DNA of 64,000 nucleotides, taken from positions 149,040 through 213,039 of the forward strand of contig NZ_BMND01000004.1 of the NCBI RefSeq assembly GCF_014646275.1, in the 5' to 3' direction. This DNA is from Streptomyces kronopolitis (lineage in GTDB: Bacteria > Actinomycetota > Actinomycetes > Streptomycetales > Streptomycetaceae). Within the stretch, counting starts at the first letter, position 1. Every line of letters starts with the position of its first letter. Positions 60,660 to 64,000 of this stretch are shown here, piece after piece. The position numbers and the translations under genes were made by a program. The notes beneath the pieces were generated by a model. That model worked only from the letters and a program-made list of their open reading frames with translations. It did not search any database and had not been told where the DNA came from.

Positions 60660-61386
60660 TCCGGTCCAGTTCGATGTAGAGCCGGGTGCCGCCCTTGCCC
60701 TTGGTGCGGCGGCGGACGGACACCGTGCCCTGGATCTCCTTCGGGTGGCGGACGTGCGTCCCGCCGCAGGGGATCTCCAGGTCTCCCGAGCGCCACACGA
60801 AGACGTCCCGGGTGCCGGGCAGCGGGTCGACGGCCGCCTCCGGGGAGTCGGCCAGCAGCTGCGTGACGCGCTCCTGGATGCCGGGGACGGCGTCCGTGGC
60901 GATCGCGCAGTTGAAGTCGAAGCGGGCGGAGCTGTCGCTGATGTGGCAGCCGCGGGTCGACCGCGTCAGCCCCTGGGACTCCAGGTATTCGCCGGTCGCG
61001 TGGAAGAGGAAGTGCGCCAGGGTGTGCATCTGCATGTGGTGCAGCCGCCGCTCCCAATCGATCTCCATGGTGACCTGCTCGCCCACGGTGAGGGCGCAGG
61101 GCTCCTCGAACTCGTGGTAGAACACCGCCTCGATGGTGGCGACTTCGCCGTTGGGCAGCTGGAACGGGCGGCCGCCGGCCTTCTGCACGTCGATGACGCG
61201 CTGCCCGTTGACCGTTCCCTGGTCGGCGACCTGGCCGCCGGACTCCGCGTAGAAGACGGACTGGTCGAAGATCGCGTAGCGGTCACTGACCTGGAGGACC
61301 GTCGCCGTGCCCGTGGTGGCGTACGGGTCGTGGTGGAAGAGCTGCTTGGTGGGCGGGCAAGAGCTCCACAGGGCGGCTTCAATCAC
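60649..61386 (-). CDS. AlaX-type alanyl-tRNA trans-editing protein, 245 aa
   Basis: A free-standing editing domain that deacylates mischarged tRNA(Ala). The active-site and zinc ligands are visible: FYAESGGQVADQGTV, the HxxxH element MHTLAHFLF, and CGGTHVRHP with the Cys and His of CxxxH. No synthetase part is present. GTG 61386 overlaps the previous gene by 8 bp. In an operon of amino-acid-modifying enzymes and an exporter it is best read as self-protection against a toxic non-protein amino acid, rather than general quality control; that is inference. Confidence 0.9.
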   Translation of the reverse strand: MIEAALWSSCPPTKQLFHHDPYATTGTATVLQVSDRYAIFDQSVFYAESGGQVADQGTVNGQRVIDVQKAGGRPFQLPNGEVATIEAVFYHEFEEPCALTVGEQVTMEIDWERRLHHMQMHTLAHFLFHATGEYLESQGLTRSTRGCHISDSSARFDFNCAIATDAVPGIQERVTQLLADSPEAAVDPLPGTRDVFVWRSGDLEIPCGGTHVRHPKEIQGTVSVRRRTKGKGGTRLYIELDRNAQ

Positions 61387-62353
61387 TGCTGTCTCCCCAG
61401 TTCAGTAGCGTGGTGCCATACAGTTCGCCGCGGTCGGCGAAGAAGGTGAGGATCTCACCGTCGGCCTCCGGCCCCAGGGCGGCGGCGAGTTGGCGCGCCC
61501 CCATGTAGCAGACGCCGGAGGAGCCGCCCACGCTGATGCCGCGGGCCGCCAACTCCTGGACCCCGGCGCAGGCTTCGGCGTCGGACACCTGGAACACCCC
61601 GGCCACCCGGTCCCGGACGGCGTCGATGACGGCCGGGATGCGGTTCTGGTTGCCGGTGCCGCGCAGGATGCTGGGGGCGGGGTCGCCGCCGAAGGTGATG
61701 GAGCCGTGCCGGTCGGCGACGTAGGAGCGGATGCCCTCGTCGCGCAGCATGGCGGACAGCGCGGAGAAGTGGCCGCCGCTGCCGACGCAGAAGATGCCGG
61801 CGCCGATGCGGGCAAAGTCCAGGGTGCGTCTCAGGTGGGGCACCACCCAGCGGGTGTAGACCTCGGGGTTGAGCGGGCTGTCGTTCTGGTTGGTCCAGTA
61901 GTAGTGGGGGTTCTCCGCCCGCAGCCGCTGGAGCAGGTCGTCCCGGGCCTGCTGGAAGCCGAGGACGGGGTGCGGCGCGGGGACGAGGTGCAGCACGCCG
62001 CCGGCCAGCTCGATCTTGCGCCGGGTCACGGCCGGGATGCCGGGGTCGGACACCAGGTGGATCTCGTGGCCGAGCAGGCGGCCCGCGGCCGCCAGGCCCA
62101 GGCCCAGCGATCCGGAGGTGGACTCGATCACCGGCTGGCCCTCGGCGAGCAGGCCGTGCTCCCGGGCCAGCAGCAGCAGGCCGAGGCCGAGGATGGACTT
62201 GAAGCTGGTCTCGGTGGCGGGGCTGCCGTGGATCGCACGCAGCACGAACCGGGTGTCGTCGATACGGCCGGCGTCGAGGGTGGTCAGCCGGCTGAGCCCG
62301 TCGAGGACGGCGTAGGGATCGACGCGGTCCGGGGGCGCGACGGTGACGGTCAT
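61379..62353 (-). CDS. divergent cysteine-synthase-fold PLP enzyme (fold-type II), 324 aa
   Basis: The pattern is that of CysK/CBS-type beta-replacing enzymes: PLP Lys in SFKSILGLG, a substrate loop ESTSGSLGLGLAAAG, a phosphate loop VGSGGHFSALS and GGSSGVCYMGA near the end. The loop reads TSGSLG in place of TSGNTG, so the usual Asn partner of the PLP ring is missing. This points to a changed substrate. ATG 62353 overlaps the EamA stop. Likely replaces a phosphate (or acyl) group from a hydroxy-amino acid with a nucleophile. Confidence 0.82.
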   Translation of the reverse strand: MTVTVAPPDRVDPYAVLDGLSRLTTLDAGRIDDTRFVLRAIHGSPATETSFKSILGLGLLLLAREHGLLAEGQPVIESTSGSLGLGLAAAGRLLGHEIHLVSDPGIPAVTRRKIELAGGVLHLVPAPHPVLGFQQARDDLLQRLRAENPHYYWTNQNDSPLNPEVYTRWVVPHLRRTLDFARIGAGIFCVGSGGHFSALSAMLRDEGIRSYVADRHGSITFGGDPAPSILRGTGNQNRIPAVIDAVRDRVAGVFQVSDAEACAGVQELAARGISVGGSSGVCYMGARQLAAALGPEADGEILTFFADRGELYGTTLLNWGDSSD

Positions 62354-63357
62354 GAACGGCCCTCCAGAAGGTTCTTGGCCCAGAAGATCGAGATGAGCAG
62401 GATGGCGATGCCCGACAGCTGGATCCAGCTGAGCTGCTGGCCGAACAGGACGAAGCCGTACGCGGCCGCGGCGACCGGCTGGAGCAGCACGTAGACGGCG
62501 GCCAGTTGGAGCCGCAGGAACTTCACCGCGTGCGCCATGAGGGTCTGCCCGAGCACCTGGGAGGTCGCGGCGAGCGCGATCAGCACCAGCCAGCCCTTGG
62601 CCGTCGTCGGCCACAGGCTCTCGCCGAGAATGGCGGCGACGACGAAGCAGGCCGCGGCGCAGGCCAGGCTGAGGGTGGCCATGATGCGGGTCGCCTCGTA
62701 GCGCTCGCGCAGGCCCTTGGTCACGACGAGGAACAGGGCGTAGAACACGGCGGTCATCAGGGCGAGCACGTCACCGCGCAGGTGCCGCGGGTCGAGGCCG
62801 GTGCCCAGGATGACGAGGATGTACAGGCCGCCGAGCGCCAGCAGCGCCGGGAACAGCAGCTTCCACGGGATGCGGTCCCCGAAGAGGAAGAACAGCAGCG
62901 GGGCGATGATGAACGGCACCAGGTTGGCCAGGAGGTTGGCCTCAGCCAGCGAGGTGTAGAGGAACGAGATGTTCCACAGGCACAGGTCGGCCGCGAGGAA
63001 CAGCCCGCCGAGCACGATCAGGAAGCGGTCGCGCGGCGTCACCCTCGCCTGCTTGGCAGGCGCCTCGCCCGCGGCCCGGCCGCCCTTGGCCGTGCGGCCC
63101 GCGTTCCGCGACAGGGCGACGGACATCCCGAGCAGCAGCGGAACGGCGAAGAGGGAGCGGTAGGCGCCGGTGGCGACCGGGCCGATCTCGCTGATCCGGA
63201 CGAACACGCCGCCCAGCGCCAGGCAGCACACGGCGAGCAGCACCATGCCCTGGTAGTGGGCCTGGGAGCGGGGACGGGGCGGCGGGCTCGGGTCCGGCGC
63301 GGCCGGCTCGGGGGCGGCCCCCGGCTCGGGGGCCGTGCTGGTGGTGCTGGTCGTCAA
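62350..63357 (-). CDS. EamA/DMT-family transporter, 335 aa
   Basis: Ten-helix drug/metabolite exporter with two EamA halves; helices include VLLAVCCLALGGVFVRI, FLIVLGGLFLAADLCLWNI, LFPALLALGGLYILVIL and LAAVYVLLQPVAAAAYGFVL. The family exports amino acids and metabolites. The first 30 residues are Thr/Pro/Glu-rich cytosolic tail. The start is TTG 63357, overlapping the kinase stop (TTGA), seven bases after GAGG. It would export the operon's product. Confidence 0.88.
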   Translation of the reverse strand: MTTSTTSTAPEPGAAPEPAAPDPSPPPRPRSQAHYQGMVLLAVCCLALGGVFVRISEIGPVATGAYRSLFAVPLLLGMSVALSRNAGRTAKGGRAAGEAPAKQARVTPRDRFLIVLGGLFLAADLCLWNISFLYTSLAEANLLANLVPFIIAPLLFFLFGDRIPWKLLFPALLALGGLYILVILGTGLDPRHLRGDVLALMTAVFYALFLVVTKGLRERYEATRIMATLSLACAAACFVVAAILGESLWPTTAKGWLVLIALAATSQVLGQTLMAHAVKFLRLQLAAVYVLLQPVAAAAYGFVLFGQQLSWIQLSGIAILLISIFWAKNLLEGRS

Positions 63358-64000
63358 CGCTGGGCCTCTTTCAGGGTGAAGGTCTCGCTGCTGTATCCGC
63401 AGGCCGACAGCTGCGCGCGGCACTCCCGGACCCGCAGGTCGTGGTCCGGCTGGTGGCGGGAGAAGATGAGCCCCGCGAGAGTGCCGCTGTGCGCGACGCA
63501 GACGCCCAGGGCGCCCAGGTCCTGCTGGATCCGCCGCAGGTCCTCCAGGGACTTCTTGGGCAGCCGGTCGTTGTGCAACTCGGCGCTCCGGGAGGCGACT
63601 TCGGCCGCGGCCGCGTAGTCGTCGGCCCGCAGGGCGGTGTCGAGCTGCGCGAAGAGCTGGGCGTAGACCCGCGCCTTGCCCGGGTCGTCGGGGCGCTCCT
63701 GGTGGAACTCCTCGGTGCGCACCCAGCCGCCCTCGTCGATGCCGACGATGGTCCAGCGCAGGTCCGTGCGGTACGCGTGCAGGAGCCGGTGGGTGCGCTG
63801 GGCGCAGGCCGCGACTCCGGGGTGCAGGAGGTAGTCGCCGTACTCCAGCTTCCGGGCCACGGAGAGCGCGAGGGCGCGCACGACCGGCTCCGGGGTCTGC
63901 GGGTGCAGGCTGCGGATGCACAGCTGAGCGGTCGCCAGAATGTCGGCGGTGGAGCTGGCGTAGCCCTTCGCCACCGGGATGTTGGAATCGATCTCGATAG
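63354..64000 (-). CDS. GHMP-family kinase resembling L-threonine kinase PduX (partial at window edge)
   Basis: The 5' end lies beyond base 64000. The visible 215 residues begin IEIDSNIPVAKGYASSTADI, the GHMP ATP loop in the PduX-like form (KGxASSTADI), then helical sequence with a GHMP C-domain motif near LGVCVAHSGTLAGLIFS. PduX makes O-phospho-L-threonine for cobalamin side chains; homoserine kinase is an alternative. Its stop overlaps the transporter TTG. First visible gene of the operon; the activated phospho-amino acid would feed the PLP enzyme downstream. Confidence 0.82.
   Translation of the reverse strand, partial: IEIDSNIPVAKGYASSTADILATAQLCIRSLHPQTPEPVVRALALSVARKLEYGDYLLHPGVAACAQRTHRLLHAYRTDLRWTIVGIDEGGWVRTEEFHQERPDDPGKARVYAQLFAQLDTALRADDYAAAAEVASRSAELHNDRLPKKSLEDLRRIQQDLGALGVCVAHSGTLAGLIFSRHQPDHDLRVRECRAQLSACGYSSETFTLKEAQR

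Overview
The window is very GC-rich, uses GTG and TTG starts freely, and packs genes into operons with 4-bp start/stop overlaps. Together with its gene content this points to the chromosomal core of a Streptomyces or close relative. Six exact copies of the parS 14-mer GTTTCACGTGAAAC and several DnaA boxes place it close to the replication origin. From memory, the order bkd - response regulator - Ser/Thr kinases - bpa - second bkd - Lrp - TetR - fhaA/fhaB/pstP/ftsW/pbp/pknB - class E sortases - pabA - crgA - rhomboid - ppiA matches the origin-left flank of S. coelicolor (about SCO3815-SCO3857); no database was searched.

Layout. 0-5 kb: a small exported peptide, a VOC protein and a branched-chain 2-oxoacid dehydrogenase operon (bkdABC) behind a 31-bp imperfect palindrome. 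5-12 kb: an orphan NarL-type regulator, a PNPOx-like protein, an APH-fold kinase, two divergent membrane Ser/Thr kinases and the proteasome activator Bpa. 12-18.4 kb: a His/Pro-rich surface protein, a quinone oxidoreductase, a potassium-channel/TrkA-N protein and a translationally coupled mobA-moeA pair. 18.6-23 kb: a second BCDH operon divergent from an Lrp regulator. 23-34 kb: phenylacetate catabolism (paaR-like tetR, paaH, paaN, paaABCDE), interrupted by a DUF5819-HTTM-TrmH operon. 34-42 kb: an acyl-CoA dehydrogenase, rhodanese, J-domain protein, DUF2252 protein, and MarR and HxlR regulators divergent from their likely targets (a DUF3533-like membrane protein and an azoreductase), followed by tRNA-Leu(CAG). 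43-51 kb: the fhaA-fhaB-PP2C-ftsW-pbp-pknB growth and division operon. 51-59 kb: three class E sortases, pabA, a 58-residue membrane protein, DUF881, crgA, rhomboid, cyclophilin and DUF5324. 59-64 kb: a five-gene overlapping operon that runs off the right edge.

The most novel part is that right-edge operon: a GHMP kinase resembling L-threonine kinase, an EamA exporter, a divergent cysteine-synthase-fold PLP enzyme, an AlaX-type tRNA-editing protein and a MalY/PatB-type PLP enzyme. It reads as a pathway that phosphorylates a hydroxy-amino acid, replaces the phosphate, exports the product, and protects the cell by clearing mischarged tRNA. The second strong signal is regulatory: a 14-bp ACCGNNCGNNCGGT box overlaps the candidate promoters of both paaN/paaH and paaABCDE, with a one-mismatch copy at the second bkd/lrp promoter region, which suggests one TetR (PaaR) regulon.
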